Source of the DNA: Mycolicibacterium llatzerense
GTDB lineage: Bacteria > Actinomycetota > Actinomycetes > Mycobacteriales > Mycobacteriaceae
Direction: 5' to 3'
DNA length: 64,000 bases
NCBI RefSeq assembly: GCF_000878195.1
Contig: NZ_JXST01000012.1
Span: 62,001-126,000 of the forward strand
Both the position numbers and the translations under genes were made by a program. Below the pieces are notes generated by a model, which was not told where the DNA came from, searched no databases, and was given only the letters and a program-made list of their open reading frames with translations. Each line of letters begins with the position of its first letter. Within the stretch, counting starts at the first letter, position 1. Positions 24,580 to 33,814 of this stretch are shown here, piece after piece.

Positions 24580-25827
24580 CTACAGCGGCGGCGGCGCCCA
24601 GGGCAGGGTGATCGGGGCCATGCCCGGGAGCTCGAGCACGTGCGACGGCGCCGCGGGCTCGGCCGGAGGTGCCGGCTCGGCAGGATGCGCCGGTTCGGCC
24701 GGGGGAGCCTGCGGCGGATGCGCCGGGTTGTCGACGGGTGAGGCCGGGGCTGCCGGCGGGACCGTGGTTTCGGTGACGGAAGCGCTGGGCGCCTCGGCTG
24801 CCTGCGATGCCACCGACGACGAGGACGACGGTGGCGCCGCGGTACTCGGAGCGACCGCCGGAGCCGCGACGGTGGTCGGGGCGCTGCTCGTCGGGGCGAT
24901 GGTCGTGGCGGTGGTGACGGGCGCCTGCGCCACCGGGCGCGGGGCGACGGGAGCGGGCACTGCCGACGCGGCGCCGGGGGACTTCACGCTGCCGGTCAGG
25001 GGGCCGGGCGTCCGCGATGCCAGCGCGCACAGCGTCTGGTGGCTGCCGGCGGACCAGCTGGACGGGCCGATGGGCCGGTAGTTCAGGGTCAGGTCGCTGG
25101 CCGACAACGTCTTCGGCGACAGGTACGCGGTCGTCATCGTGCTGCAGGTGGGGCGTAGCACCGCCTCCTGCTCGGCGTCCGATGGCGGCGGGCCGTCATG
25201 GAAGTGCGCGCCGAGATCGACGGGGCCGACGGCCTCGACCGAATGCGGCTCGGCGCAGTCCACGGGCACCAGGCCCGTCTGTCCGCCCTTCATGTCGGCC
25301 CCAAGACACGTGCCCGGTGGCCACACCCGCGACTGATCCTGCTCGGCGACCTGCCCGCGGAACGGCAGCTGCTGGCCGTTCGAGCCGGGCAGTTGCAGTC
25401 CGCACAACGCGATGTGACTGCCGGATCCGGCCCCACCAGAGCTCACCGAGCGCAGCAGGCCGTACGCGAACCGGCTGTTCGGGTCAAAGCGTGGCCCGAG
25501 GTACCGGCGTCCGGACACTGCGCAGGCCCCCTGATCGCCGTCGCCTTCGACAGAGTTGACGACCTCGAACAGGTGCGGGCTGCTGCACTGCACGAACGCG
25601 GGCCGCTGGGGCGGTTCAGGTTGCCAGGTCAGGCAGCTGCCGGCGTGGGCACTGCGGAACACGGCGTCGGTGTGGTCGTCATCGGTCGCGCTGCCGGCGG
25701 ACGGGCCGACGGCGGCCACGGTCACCACCCCGGCGATCAGCTGGGCACACAGCACCGCCGCCAGCAAAGCGCGGCGGGACACCCAGGGCGTGACCGATAG
25801 CAAACTCATCGGTCCATAGCGTGACAT
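24580..25827 (-). CDS. Septum-formation-like exported protein with Pro/Ala-rich tail
   Basis: 415 residues: an N-terminal membrane anchor or signal (WVSRRALLAAVLCAQLIAGV), two Cys-containing septum-formation-type repeats (SCLTWQPEPPQRPAFVQCSS with SPHLFEVV, and TCLGADMKGGQTGLVPVDCA with EPHSVEAV, each with the C...C..PH pattern), then about 130 residues of Pro/Ala/Ser/Thr-rich low-complexity sequence likely to span the cell wall. Resembles the proline-rich Rv2264c-type proteins; the precise role is unknown. Start ATG 25827, with ATG 25809 a plausible alternative just before the anchor. Confidence 0.78.
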   Translation of the reverse strand: MSRYGPMSLLSVTPWVSRRALLAAVLCAQLIAGVVTVAAVGPSAGSATDDDHTDAVFRSAHAGSCLTWQPEPPQRPAFVQCSSPHLFEVVNSVEGDGDQGACAVSGRRYLGPRFDPNSRFAYGLLRSVSSGGAGSGSHIALCGLQLPGSNGQQLPFRGQVAEQDQSRVWPPGTCLGADMKGGQTGLVPVDCAEPHSVEAVGPVDLGAHFHDGPPPSDAEQEAVLRPTCSTMTTAYLSPKTLSASDLTLNYRPIGPSSWSAGSHQTLCALASRTPGPLTGSVKSPGAASAVPAPVAPRPVAQAPVTTATTIAPTSSAPTTVAAPAVAPSTAAPPSSSSSVASQAAEAPSASVTETTVPPAAPASPVDNPAHPPQAPPAEPAHPAEPAPPAEPAAPSHVLELPGMAPITLPWAPPPL

Positions 25828-25898
25828 ATCTGACCGATCGGCGCAGCGTGGCGAAGCGATCTTCGCTAAGTCTCAACCGACTCGTGATGCGTAACGAC

Positions 25899-28058
25899 CT
25901 ACTTGAGCAAAGGATCGCGGGGCAAGCCGAGAATTCGTTCGGCGATGGTGTTCCGGGTGATCTCCGAGGTGCCGCCCGCGATGGTCATGGCACGGTAGCC
26001 CAGGTAGGCCTGGGTGAGCGCCGGAGTTTGCCCGGTCACGGCCGCGGGGCCGGCCAGCTTCATCCCCAGCTCGGTCTGACGCTGCCCCTGCTCGGCGACC
26101 ACGAGTTTTGTGACATTGCCCTCGGGTCCCGGGCCGGTGCCCGCGATGGCCCGGCTGATCCGCCGCAGATTCAGCAGCCGCAGGGTGTGTCCCTCGGCGA
26201 TCACCGCGCCGGCGCGGTCGCGCAGCCCGGCAGCCAGCTCCGGCTGGGCAGCGTCCAACAGCGCGATGAGGTCGTCCGCGGTGAAGCCGGATTGCGCACC
26301 GGATCCGCCGCCGATCGACAGCCGCTCGTTGCCCAGCGTCGCCCGCGCCACCAGCCAGCCCTTGTTGACGTCGCCGACCACGTCGGCGTCCGGGACGAAC
26401 ACCTCGTCGAAGAACACTTCGTTGAAGTGCGCGTTGCCGGTCAGACCCTTGAGGGGGTTGACGGTCACGCCGGGGGCTTTCATGTCGATCGCCATCATCG
26501 TGACGCCGGCGTGCTTGGGGGCATCGGGATCGGTGCGTACGGTGGCCAGGCCCCACTGGCAGTACTGGGCCAGGCTGGTCCACACCTTTTGGCCGGTCAC
26601 CAGCCAGCCGCCGTCGACCTTCTTGGCGCTGGTGCGCACCGCGGCCGCATCCGAGCCGGCCTCGGGCTCGGAGAACAACTGGCACCACATGATCTCGCCG
26701 CGCAGCACCGGGTACACCCAGCGCTCGCGCTGATCGTCGGTGCCGGCCTGAGCGATGGTCAGCGTCACCCAGCCGGTGATGCCGAGGTCGGGACGCTCGA
26801 CATCACGGAACTCCTCCTCGATGGCCAGCTGCTCCAGCACGCCGGCATCCCGGCCCCACGGCTTGGGCCAGTGCGGCACCAGGTAACCGGAATCGACAAG
26901 AAAGTCCCGCTTCTTGTCCTCGGCCAGCGACTGCAGCGTCGCGACGGCGTCGCGGGCGGCGGCGCGGTATTCGGCCGCTTCCTCGGGGAGCGCGAACGAC
27001 GCACCGTGGGCTCGGCCGGTGCGTTGCCCGTCGACCACATCGGCCAGCGGGTCGGCGCCGGCCCCCGTCAGCGCGGCCAGTGTGAGGGCGCGGCGCAGGT
27101 ACAGGTGCGCGTCGTGTTCCCAGGTGAAGCCGATGCCGCCGTGCAGCTGAATGTTGTTCTCGGCGTTGAAGACCTGACTGTGGATCGCCTGGACAGCGGC
27201 GACGGCCGCGCCGAACCAGGCGTCATCCAGATCGTCGGCGCGAGCTGCGTCCCACGCGGCCGCGGTGGTGAGCTCTGCTGCCACCAGCATGTTGGCGGCG
27301 TGGTGTTTGACGGCCTGGAAGGTGCCGATGGTGCGGCCGAATTGCTCACGCACCTTGGCGTATTCGACGGCCATGTCCAGCGCCGCCCAGCTGACCCCGA
27401 CCGCCTCGGCGGCGGCGAGAATGCGAAAAGCAGTGTGCGCCTTGGTCGCAGCGCCGCGTAGTACCGCGGTCGCCTCGACCTGGTCCAGTGTCACCGAGCC
27501 GATGCTGCGCGTGGTGTCCGCCCCGTCCAGCGGTGTGACGGTGACGCCGGTGGCGTGGGCATCGACGACCACGACGTCATCGCCGGCGACCAGGACCAGC
27601 AGGTCGGCATCCGGGGCGCCGAGCACCGTCGGGCTTTCCCCGAACACGGTGTGGCCGGCGATGTGAACGTGGCCGGACAAGCCCAGGGCGGCGGCAGTGC
27701 TGCCGTCGGCCAGCCCGGGCAGCAGTGCGGCGCGCAACTCTTCGGTGGCACATCGGTCGATGACGACGGCGGCGGCGACGGTCGGCAGGAACGGTCCGGG
27801 ACACAGTTCGCGGCCCTGTGCCTCCAGCACCACCGCCAATTCGGGCAGTCCGAATCCGGAGCCGCCGTAGGCCTCGGGGATGGCCAGCCCCTGCCAACCC
27901 AGATCGGCTGCAGCCGTCCAGAATCCGGCCGGATGCGACGGCCCGCCCTCCAGCGTGGCGCGGGCCGCGGCCCGGCTGCCAAGCCGGTGCAGCAGTCCGG
28001 TGGCCGAGTCCGCGAGGTCGTTGTGTTCGTCGGTGATCGCCAGCGCTGAGGTACCCAT
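25899..28058 (-). CDS. Two-domain acyl-CoA dehydrogenase (FadE6/FadE22-like)
   Basis: 719 residues made of two tandem acyl-CoA dehydrogenase modules. The first (1-~340) has GWQGLAIPEAYGGSGFGLPE and VQAIHSQVFNAENNIQLHGG; the second (~360-719) has WCQLFSEPEAGSDAAAVRTS, WLVTGQKVWTSLAQYCQWGL and the C-terminal IAGGTSEITRNTIAERIL. Such fused enzymes mimic the alpha2beta2 FadE pairs that act on bulky CoA esters. Cofactor FAD. Start ATG 28058 supported by a TACAGT -10 box 6 nt upstream. Divergent from lipC. Confidence 0.9.
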   Translation of the reverse strand: MGTSALAITDEHNDLADSATGLLHRLGSRAAARATLEGGPSHPAGFWTAAADLGWQGLAIPEAYGGSGFGLPELAVVLEAQGRELCPGPFLPTVAAAVVIDRCATEELRAALLPGLADGSTAAALGLSGHVHIAGHTVFGESPTVLGAPDADLLVLVAGDDVVVVDAHATGVTVTPLDGADTTRSIGSVTLDQVEATAVLRGAATKAHTAFRILAAAEAVGVSWAALDMAVEYAKVREQFGRTIGTFQAVKHHAANMLVAAELTTAAAWDAARADDLDDAWFGAAVAAVQAIHSQVFNAENNIQLHGGIGFTWEHDAHLYLRRALTLAALTGAGADPLADVVDGQRTGRAHGASFALPEEAAEYRAAARDAVATLQSLAEDKKRDFLVDSGYLVPHWPKPWGRDAGVLEQLAIEEEFRDVERPDLGITGWVTLTIAQAGTDDQRERWVYPVLRGEIMWCQLFSEPEAGSDAAAVRTSAKKVDGGWLVTGQKVWTSLAQYCQWGLATVRTDPDAPKHAGVTMMAIDMKAPGVTVNPLKGLTGNAHFNEVFFDEVFVPDADVVGDVNKGWLVARATLGNERLSIGGGSGAQSGFTADDLIALLDAAQPELAAGLRDRAGAVIAEGHTLRLLNLRRISRAIAGTGPGPEGNVTKLVVAEQGQRQTELGMKLAGPAAVTGQTPALTQAYLGYRAMTIAGGTSEITRNTIAERILGLPRDPLLK

Positions 28059-28064
28059 GGCTTG

Positions 28065-28070
28065 ACTGTA
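28065..28070 (-). promoter_or_regulatory. -10 box TACAGT of the fadE gene (leaderless)
   Basis: Minus-strand TACAGT, 6 nt upstream of the ATG at 28058. Confidence 0.55.
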
Positions 28071-28114
28071 AGCACGACGGTACGACTTCGAATAGCCCCT
28101 GATCAGCTGTGATG

Positions 28115-28127
28115 CACTTCACAAGTG
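28115..28127. promoter_or_regulatory. Small palindrome between fadE and lipC
   Basis: CACTT-CAC-AAGTG, a 13-bp inverted repeat in the 144-bp divergent region. Could be an operator for either gene; short enough to be chance. Confidence 0.35.
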
Positions 28128-28190
28128 AACAGTCTCCGAAATGTGACCACCAACTTGCCGTGGCCCCGAAAGCGCGTGGTCAGCGCGGTG

Positions 28191-28196
28191 TACGCT
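28191..28196 (+). promoter_or_regulatory. -10 box TACGCT of lipC (leaderless)
   Basis: TACGCT followed by 6 nt and the ATG at 28203; it argues against the longer frame starting at 28125. Confidence 0.55.
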
Positions 28197-28202
28197 CGCG
28201 AA

Positions 28203-29426
28203 ATGACGGCTCGACCGGACAATGACGTTCACAGCCCTTCGCTGGCGACCAGGCTGCGCTGGTTCATGGCAGCCAAGCCCTCCGATCACCTGTTGGCGAT
28301 GGCGACGGCCGCCGCCTCGTTGCCGGTGATCGGCAAGAGCCTCGAGCCGCTCGGCGGGGCGACCGCGATGACCCTGTGGGGCATGCGCCACGTGCCGAGC
28401 TTCTGGGCGTCGACCTCCAAGGCGCTGTTCACCCCGAGCGTCGCGGAGATCCGTCGGGCCGAGCGTGATTGCACCAACGAGGTGGTCCGGGCCGCGCTGA
28501 CCGGGGTCGTGCCGCCGGCCGAACTCGACATCGAATGGCCTGCGCCCGAGCGCACGCCGCCGTTCTGGCGGGCCCGCGAACACCGGCGTCAGGTGCACCG
28601 CACCTCGGTGCGCTACGGCGACAACCCGTCGCAGCTCTTGGACGTCTGGCGCGCCGACGACCTGCCCAGCGAGCCGGCCCCGGTGCTGATCTACCTGCCC
28701 GGTGGGGCCTGGGTGCACGGCAGCCGGCTGCTGCAGGGCTACGCACTGATGAGCCACCTGGCCCAACAGGGCTGGGTCTGTCTGTCCATCGACTACCGTG
28801 TGGCCCCGAACCACCGTTGGCCGCAACACATCACGGACGTCAAGACCGCGATCGCGTGGGCCAGGGCGAACGTCGACAAGTTCGGCGGTGACCGCGACTT
28901 CATCACGATCTCCGGTGGCTCGGCCGGTGGGCACCTCGCTGCGCTGGCCGGCCTGACCGCCAACGATCCCGAACTGCAGGCCGACCTGCCCGAGGGGGCC
29001 GACACGTCGGTCGACGCCGTTGTCGGTATCTACGGCCGCTACGACTGGGAGGACCGGTCCACCAAGGAGCGGGAGGAGTTCGTCGACTTCCTCGAGCGCG
29101 TCGTGGTCCGGCGCCGGATCGACAAGCACCCGGAGATCTACCGTCAGGCCTCTCCGATCGCGCGGGTGCATCGAGATGCGCCGCCGTTCCTGGTGATCCA
29201 CGGCAGCGGCGACAGCGTCATCCCGGTGGCGCAGGCGCGCGACTTCGTGCACGAGCTGCGCGCGGTGTCCGCGTCGACCGTCAGTTACATCGAATTGCCC
29301 GGTGCCGGACACGGTTTCGACATGACCGACGGTGCTCGCACGGCGTCGATGGCCACTGCCATAGGGTTGTTCCTCGACGAGGTTCGTCGGAACCAGAACC
29401 AGCAGTGTGTCGAAGAGGTCGTCTAG
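28203..29426 (+). CDS. lipC: Carboxylesterase/lipase LipC
   Basis: 407-residue alpha/beta hydrolase, counterpart of Rv0220 (403 aa), with which it shares LDVWRADDLPSEPAPVLIYL, PGGAWVHGSRLLQGYALM and ARANVDKFGGDRDFITISGG as I recall the sequence. The oxyanion-hole GGAW, nucleophile elbow GGSAGGH and His in GAGHGFDM are present. The N-terminal ~60 residues contain a hydrophobic segment, consistent with the cell-surface location reported for LipC. Start ATG 28203 by the -10 box and by family length. Followed after 45 nt by the Rv0221-like acyltransferase on the same strand. Confidence 0.92.
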   Translation: MTARPDNDVHSPSLATRLRWFMAAKPSDHLLAMATAAASLPVIGKSLEPLGGATAMTLWGMRHVPSFWASTSKALFTPSVAEIRRAERDCTNEVVRAALTGVVPPAELDIEWPAPERTPPFWRAREHRRQVHRTSVRYGDNPSQLLDVWRADDLPSEPAPVLIYLPGGAWVHGSRLLQGYALMSHLAQQGWVCLSIDYRVAPNHRWPQHITDVKTAIAWARANVDKFGGDRDFITISGGSAGGHLAALAGLTANDPELQADLPEGADTSVDAVVGIYGRYDWEDRSTKEREEFVDFLERVVVRRRIDKHPEIYRQASPIARVHRDAPPFLVIHGSGDSVIPVAQARDFVHELRAVSASTVSYIELPGAGHGFDMTDGARTASMATAIGLFLDEVRRNQNQQCVEEVV

Positions 29427-29471
29427 ACCGTTCGACTGGGCGAGGTCTGACCGAAGCGCAGGAGAGGTCGA

Positions 29472-30890
29472 GTGAAACGACTGAGTGGGTGGGACGCGTT
29501 CCTGCTGTATTCGGAAACGCCCAACGTGCACATGCACACCCTCAAGATTGCCGTCATCGACCTTGCCGGACTGGGTGATCGCACCTTCGGGATCGACGAA
29601 TTCCGTCGCGTGCTCCGGGAACGACTGCACAAGCTGGACCCGTTCGGCTATCAGCTCGTCGACATCCCGTTCAAGTTCCACCACCCGATGTGGCGCGAGC
29701 ACGCCGAAGTCGATCTCGAGTACCACGTCCGGCCGTGGCGGGTGGCGGCACCGGGTGGCCGCCGTGAACTGGACGAGGCGATCGGCGAAATCGCCAGTAC
29801 CGCACTGGATCGCAGCCGGCCGCTGTGGGAGATGTACCTCGTCGAAGGCTTGGCCAACGGGCGGGTGGCCGTGGTCGGCAAGATCCACCACGCGCTGGCG
29901 GACGGGGTGGCCTCGGCCAACCTGCTGGCCCTCGGCATGGACATCACCGAAGGGCCGCAGCGCGATCAGGACCTCTACATCGCCGATCCGGCCCCGTCCC
30001 GCGGCGAGCTGGTGCGCTCGGCCTTCGTCGATCACCTCCGGCAGATCGGCCGGATTCCGGGCGTGGTCAAGTACACCGCCGACGGCATGGCGCGGGTGCG
30101 CAAGAGCACGCGCAAGCTGTCGCCCGAACTGACCCGGCCGTTCACCCCGCCGGCGAGCTTCATGAACCACGTGCTCACGCCCCAACGACGTTTCGCCACA
30201 GCCACTTTGGCGCTCGCGGACGTCAAGGAGACCAGTAAGAAGCTGGGCGTCACCATCAACGACCTGGTGCTGGCCATGTCGTCGGGCGCGCTGCGCGAGC
30301 TGCTGCTGAAGTACGACGGCAAGGCCGACCACCCGCTGCTGGCCTCGGTTCCGATGAGTTACGACTTCTCGCCGGATCGCATCTCCGGCAACCGATTCAG
30401 CGGCGTGCTGATCTCGCTGCCGGTTGACGTGGACGACGCCGAGCAGCGCGTCAGGCAGGCCCGGGAAGCCGCCATGCTGGCCAAGGAGAGTCACCAGTTG
30501 GTCGGCCCGGAACTGGTGGCCCGGTGGGCCGCCTACATGCCGCCGGCGCCGATGGAGTCGATGTTCCGCCGGCTGTCCAACATGGACGGCCAGAACAAGG
30601 TGCTGAACCTCAACATCTCTAACGTGCCGGGGCCCCGGGAACGCGGCAAGGTGGGTGGCGCCACCGTCACCGAGATCTATTCGGTCGGCCCGCTCACCGC
30701 GGGCAGCGGCCTTAACATCACCGTGTGGAGCTACGTCGACCAGCTGAACATCTCGGTGCTGGCCGACGGTGCGACCACCGACGACCCGCATGAAGTCACC
30801 GCGGGCATGATGGCGGACTTCAAGAAAATCCGCAGGGCCGCAGGGCTTTCCGAGGAGCTGACGGTCGTCGAGACCGCGATGGCGCAGTAG
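29472..30890 (+). CDS. WS/DGAT acyltransferase, Rv0221-like
   Basis: 472 residues beginning MKRLSGWDAFLLYSETPNVH; the catalytic HHxxxDG is IHHALADGVASANL and the C-terminal block is LNISNVPGPRERGKVGGATV. Very close to Rv0221 (469 aa) as I recall it. Triacylglycerol or wax-ester synthesis at the membrane. Start GTG 29472 with AGGAGAGG upstream. Downstream of lipC in probable cotranscription, pairing a lipase with an acyltransferase. Confidence 0.92.
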   Translation: MKRLSGWDAFLLYSETPNVHMHTLKIAVIDLAGLGDRTFGIDEFRRVLRERLHKLDPFGYQLVDIPFKFHHPMWREHAEVDLEYHVRPWRVAAPGGRRELDEAIGEIASTALDRSRPLWEMYLVEGLANGRVAVVGKIHHALADGVASANLLALGMDITEGPQRDQDLYIADPAPSRGELVRSAFVDHLRQIGRIPGVVKYTADGMARVRKSTRKLSPELTRPFTPPASFMNHVLTPQRRFATATLALADVKETSKKLGVTINDLVLAMSSGALRELLLKYDGKADHPLLASVPMSYDFSPDRISGNRFSGVLISLPVDVDDAEQRVRQAREAAMLAKESHQLVGPELVARWAAYMPPAPMESMFRRLSNMDGQNKVLNLNISNVPGPRERGKVGGATVTEIYSVGPLTAGSGLNITVWSYVDQLNISVLADGATTDDPHEVTAGMMADFKKIRRAAGLSEELTVVETAMAQ

Positions 30891-30939
30891 GGGCTGCGGT
30901 ACTCGCCGCCCGGACCTGCCGCCGCGACTTCACCTGCGG

Positions 30940-32184
30940 CTAGCCGACACCTTCGGAGTCAACCTCGGCGTCAACGACCTTCGCCTTCTCGGCGCGCACC
31001 CACTCCAGGAACCGGGTGATCGCCTCGGCGGCGTAGCGGCCGTGCGCCGAGCCAAAGATGTCGAATGCGTGCTGCGCGTGCGGGATCTCGGCGTATGCCA
31101 CCGGCGCCGGTGACCGCTCGCGCAGCGCGGCGACGAAGTCCCGTCCCTCCTGGACATCGATCAGTGTGTCGTCGGTGCCGTGCAGCACGAAGAATGGCGG
31201 GGCGTCGGGACCTATCCGCTTGATGGGCGAGGCGTCCAGGAAGACCTGGGGATCGGTGGAGAACCGCTTCTTGATGATCAAGTGCTGCAGGGCGTGCATC
31301 ATCTCCGGACGCCCGGGGCCGTCGAAGCTGAACCAATCGTAGCGGCCGTATACCGGAACCGCGGCCACCACCGAGGTGTCGGCATCCTCAAAGCCGGGCT
31401 GCCACTGGGGATCTCCGGGAGTCAACGCGGCCAGCGAGGACAGGTGACCGCCCGCCGAGCCGCCGCTGATCGCGACGAAGTCGGGGTCGCCGCCGTAATC
31501 GGCGATGTTCTCCTTGATCCAGGCGAGGGCCTGCTTGACGTCGATGATGTGCGCCGGCCACTGGTGCTTCGGGCTGACGCGGTAGCCGATGGACACGCAG
31601 ATCCAGCCGCGGTCGGCGAGAGTGCCCATCAGCGGGTAGGCCTGCGGCCGACGGTCGCCGAGCATCCACCCACCGCCGGGAACCTGCAGCAGCACCGGGG
31701 CTTTGCCGTCGAGCGGCAGGTCGGGGCGGCGCCAGATGTCGGCCAGGTTGGCGCGGTGCGGACCGTACTTGACGGTCTTCTTGTTGTACTTGCGGCGCGA
31801 CAGCATGGTGCGCGCGATACCGGGCAGGCGCGGGACGCCCGGATCGGCCGGGTTGCCCGGACCGATCACGTCGCGCAGTGGCTCTTCGAACGCCGGCCGG
31901 GAACTGCGGCTGCGGCTGACGATGAAGCCCAGGATGGTCCAGGTGATCACATTGAGCACCAACGCGATTCGGCCGCTGGTACCGGAGAACGCGCCGCGCC
32001 GACCCCGGCGGATGGCGGACAGCACCGAGGAGCTGAGCACGAATCCGGCCGCTTCACTGGACGGCCAGCCATACGCGAAGGTGAGGATGCCGGGGTTCCC
32101 GGCGCGGGCCAGCGGGCGGGCCGCGTTGGTGGCGTTGGCGAGGCCGAGGACGGCCCGCAGCAGGGTCACCGATTTACGCGCCAT
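30940..32184 (-). CDS. lipO: Esterase/lipase, LipO-like
   Basis: 414-residue alpha/beta hydrolase. Oxyanion hole PGGGWMLG, nucleophile elbow ISGGSAGGH, acid in LHGTDDTLIDVQEG and His in PHAQHAFDIFG. The N-terminal ~100 residues include a hydrophobic segment (IALVLNVITWTILGFIVSRS), suggesting membrane attachment. Paralogous to lipC, but gene order with fadD12 and the acyltransferase matches Rv1426c-Rv1428c, so I call it LipO. Its ATG at 32184 overlaps the fadD12 stop by 11 nt. Confidence 0.82.
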   Translation of the reverse strand: MARKSVTLLRAVLGLANATNAARPLARAGNPGILTFAYGWPSSEAAGFVLSSSVLSAIRRGRRGAFSGTSGRIALVLNVITWTILGFIVSRSRSSRPAFEEPLRDVIGPGNPADPGVPRLPGIARTMLSRRKYNKKTVKYGPHRANLADIWRRPDLPLDGKAPVLLQVPGGGWMLGDRRPQAYPLMGTLADRGWICVSIGYRVSPKHQWPAHIIDVKQALAWIKENIADYGGDPDFVAISGGSAGGHLSSLAALTPGDPQWQPGFEDADTSVVAAVPVYGRYDWFSFDGPGRPEMMHALQHLIIKKRFSTDPQVFLDASPIKRIGPDAPPFFVLHGTDDTLIDVQEGRDFVAALRERSPAPVAYAEIPHAQHAFDIFGSAHGRYAAEAITRFLEWVRAEKAKVVDAEVDSEGVG

Positions 32185-33808
32185 TGGCCAGCGCCTTCAG
32201 CTCGCGGCGGTCGATCTTGCCGGTACTGTTGCGCGGCAATTCGGCGAGCACCGTAATTGACCGTGGCACTTTGTAATTGGCCAGGTTTTCTCTCACGTGC
32301 TGCTTGAGGGATTCCTCGGTGGCGGTCGCGCCATCGGTCAGCACGACGAACGCCGCGAGGCGCTGGCCGTACTGCTCGTCGTCGACACCCAGCACGGTGG
32401 CTTCGGCCACGTCCGGGTGGGTGGACAGCGTCTTCTCCACCTCGATCGGGTACACGTTCTCACCGCCCGAGACGATCATCTCGTCGTCGCGGCCCACCAC
32501 GAACAAGCGGCCGGCGACGTCGAGGTATCCCAGGTCGCCCGAGGACATGTAGTCCTGGTGGAAATCCTTTGTGGCGCCGGAGGTGTAGCCATCGAACTGG
32601 GTCGAGTTGCGTACGTAGATGGTGCCCACCTCGCCCGCCGGCAACTCCTTGAAATCGGCGTCCAGGATCTTGATCTCGGTGCCCTCGGCGGGCCGGCCGG
32701 CGGTGTCGGGGGCGGCGCGCAGGTCGGCGGGGGTCGCGGTGGCGATCATGCCGGCCTCGGTGGCGTTGTAGTTGTTGTAGATGACGTCACCGAACTGGTC
32801 CATGAACGAGGTGACGACGTCGGGGCGCATGCGCGAGCCGGAGGCCGCGGCGAACCGCAGCGAGCGGCCGCTGTAGCGGTTGCGGATGTGGTCCGGCAGT
32901 TCCATGATGCGGTCGAACATCACTGGGACAACACACAATCCGGTTGCCTGGTACTTGTCGACCAGGGCCAGGGTGGCCTGCGGGTCGAACTTGCGGCGGG
33001 TGACGACGGTGCAGGCCATCGACGCCGCGAACACCAATTGGGAGAAACCCCAGGCGTGGAACATCGGAGCCACCACCACGGTGGTCTCCTCGGTGCGCCA
33101 CGGCGTGCGGTCCAGGATCGCCTTCAACGCGTCCAGGCCACCACCGGAATGCTTGGCGCCCTTGGGAGTTCCGGTGGTTCCGGAGGTCAGCAGGATCACC
33201 CGGCTCTTCTCGCCGGTGCGTCGCGGTTGCAGCCCCAGATGGTCGATGATCAGGGACTCGACCGTCAGGGGGTGGTCCTCGGTGTCGGTCCACGCCACGA
33301 TGCGGGTGACGGGAGGCCGGCCCGTCTGCCCTTGATCCTGCAGGGCCCGGTCCACCGTCGCGGTGAACTCTTCGTCGTAGATGATGACATCGACGTTCTC
33401 GCGTTCCACGACCTCGGCCATGGCCGGGCCGGCGAAGGAAGTGTTCAGTAGCAACACATCTGCGCCGATGCGGTTGGCCGCGATCAGTGCGTCGACGAAG
33501 CCGCGGTGGTTGCGTGCCATGATGCCGACGACCTTGGCCGAGGGCAGCAGCTGCAGGGCGGCGGCGAACGCGTCGCCGCGCTTGTCGAGCTCGCTGAAGG
33601 TCAGCGTGCCCAGCTCGTCGATCAGGCCCGGGCGGTTACCGCAGCGCTGCGCGGAACTGGCGAAACCTGAAGTGACGCTCATGTTTTCGCGGGCCATGGC
33701 GCCCGCGATCCGGACGTACTTGTCCGGCCGCAGTGGGGCGATGACACCGGCGCGGACCATGGTGTTGACCAGGCCGGCAGTGGCGGTCAGCTTGTCGGTG
33801 ATACCCAC
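32174..33808 (-). CDS. fadD12: Acyl-CoA synthetase FadD12
   Basis: 544-residue ANL-family ligase with P-loop LLTSGTTGTPKGAK (206-219), NNYNATEAGMIATATP, GDLGYLDVAGRLFVVGRDDE and C-terminal LPRNSTGKIDRRELK with the catalytic Lys. It activates a fatty or sterol-derived acid. Middle gene of an acyltransferase-fadD12-lipO operon: 6 nt after the acyltransferase and overlapping lipO. A KstR-type operator at the head of the operon suggests control by sterol intermediates. Confidence 0.87.
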   Translation of the reverse strand: MGITDKLTATAGLVNTMVRAGVIAPLRPDKYVRIAGAMARENMSVTSGFASSAQRCGNRPGLIDELGTLTFSELDKRGDAFAAALQLLPSAKVVGIMARNHRGFVDALIAANRIGADVLLLNTSFAGPAMAEVVERENVDVIIYDEEFTATVDRALQDQGQTGRPPVTRIVAWTDTEDHPLTVESLIIDHLGLQPRRTGEKSRVILLTSGTTGTPKGAKHSGGGLDALKAILDRTPWRTEETTVVVAPMFHAWGFSQLVFAASMACTVVTRRKFDPQATLALVDKYQATGLCVVPVMFDRIMELPDHIRNRYSGRSLRFAAASGSRMRPDVVTSFMDQFGDVIYNNYNATEAGMIATATPADLRAAPDTAGRPAEGTEIKILDADFKELPAGEVGTIYVRNSTQFDGYTSGATKDFHQDYMSSGDLGYLDVAGRLFVVGRDDEMIVSGGENVYPIEVEKTLSTHPDVAEATVLGVDDEQYGQRLAAFVVLTDGATATEESLKQHVRENLANYKVPRSITVLAELPRNSTGKIDRRELKALANGA

Positions 33809-33814
33809 GGGCGG